Shown here: positions 26,741-27,140 of the stretch, in pieces | How positions within the stretch are numbered: position 1 is the first letter of the stretch | Layout: every line of letters starts with the position of its first letter | Assembly (NCBI GenBank): GCA_027489105.1 | Contig: JAIYAJ010000202.1 | Coordinates: 1-27,140 of the forward strand | Source: Zymomonas sp. | GTDB lineage: Bacteria > Pseudomonadota > Alphaproteobacteria > Sphingomonadales > Sphingomonadaceae | Reading direction: 5' to 3' | Length of the DNA stretch: 27,140 nucleotides | Translations under genes and position numbers: made by a program | Notes under the pieces: generated by a model | Told to the model about the DNA's origin: nothing | The model's input: the letters and a program-made list of their open reading frames with translations, nothing else | The model's database searches: none

Positions 26741-27140
26741 ATGAGCACGCGCAAGGCCGCCGAAGGCGAAGATCCCATTGTCGAATCCCGCGACGACCTG
26801 ATCTCGGTCTTCGTTGACGGCGAGAAGCCGAAGTCCGATTGGCGCATCGGCACCGAGCATGAGAAGTTCGTCTTCTTCGAGGACTCACACCGCGCGCCCT
26901 CCTATGAAGAGCGCGGCGGCATCCACGCGCTGCTGATCGGGCTGACCAAATATGGCTGGGAACCGGTCTACGAGGGCGACAAGATCATTGCGCTCGAAGG
27001 TGCCGACGGCAATGTCAGCCTCGAACCGGCCGGACAGTTCGAACTGTCGGGCGCGCCCCTGGACAACATCCACCAGACCTGCGCCGAGACAGGGCGCCAC
27101 CTCGAACAGGTGAAGGCGGTCGGCGAACGTCTCGGCATCG
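26741..27140 (+). CDS. gshA: Glutamate-cysteine ligase, N-terminal part (cut by the window edge)
   Basis: About 133 codons of the enzyme that joins glutamate and cysteine in the first step of glutathione synthesis. The visible part has DWRIGTEHEKFVFF, the substrate-binding Glu-rich element of the GCS2-like plant/alphaproteobacterial type, then YEERGGIHALLIGLTKYGWE, IALEGADGNVSLEPAGQFEL and SGAPLDNIHQTCAE, which are strongly conserved in that family. The full protein is usually about 450 residues, so roughly two thirds lie beyond the window. The start at 26741 (MSTRKAAEGEDPI) has no evident Shine-Dalgarno sequence. It is probably co-transcribed with rsmE. Confidence 0.95.
   Translation, partial: MSTRKAAEGEDPIVESRDDLISVFVDGEKPKSDWRIGTEHEKFVFFEDSHRAPSYEERGGIHALLIGLTKYGWEPVYEGDKIIALEGADGNVSLEPAGQFELSGAPLDNIHQTCAETGRHLEQVKAVGERLGI

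Overview
The window is a GC-rich, gene-dense stretch of chromosome from an alphaproteobacterium, most likely a member of the Sphingomonadales. This placement is inferred from the short 437-residue prolyl-tRNA synthetase without an editing insertion, a single LolC/E-type permease next to LolD, an Omp25/31-like barrel protein, the hflK-hflC-degP block, and the ubiA // rsmE-gshA arrangement. No mobile element, CRISPR array, tRNA or rRNA was recognised, and almost every gene is a housekeeping gene.

Left part (1-9909, nearly all on the minus strand). The N-terminal third of dnaE runs off the left edge. A consensus DnaA box lies just upstream of it. Next come three tightly overlapping TadE/TadE/TadG-like genes for pseudopilin-like exported proteins, with a CtrA-type half-site upstream. 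These are followed by proS-lolC/E-lolD (tRNA charging plus the ABC exporter that releases lipoproteins from the inner membrane). A 429-base gap with a strong GAAA-tetraloop hairpin leads to a tiny plus-strand proline-rich ORF. Its stop codon abuts that of an orphan methyl-accepting chemotaxis protein.

Middle (10016-17588). tpiA-secG-pyrG lie on the minus strand, with hairpins in both spacers. Divergent from them is ppiD-trpE on the plus strand. trpE is not followed by trpG; the next gene is an outer-membrane beta-barrel gene with its own AT-rich leader and a good bidirectional terminator.

Right part (17696-27140). hflK-hflC-degP on the minus strand is an envelope protein quality-control unit. 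A TATAAT box sits exactly where hflK mRNA would start at its ATG, and a possible stress-sigma (EcfG-type) promoter lies before degP. On the other side, mrp (Fe-S carrier ATPase) and a CoA-binding-domain gene run on the plus strand. They converge on tldE-cysQ, which overlap. ubiA (ubiquinone biosynthesis) is divergent from rsmE (16S rRNA methylation) and gshA (glutathione synthesis), which is cut by the right edge.

I did not find a convincing undescribed multi-gene system. The more unusual items are the Tad-like trio with a probable beta-helix TadG and a cysteine-rich partner, the regulatory sites before dnaE, tadG, hflK and degP, and the structured gap around 7606-8034.
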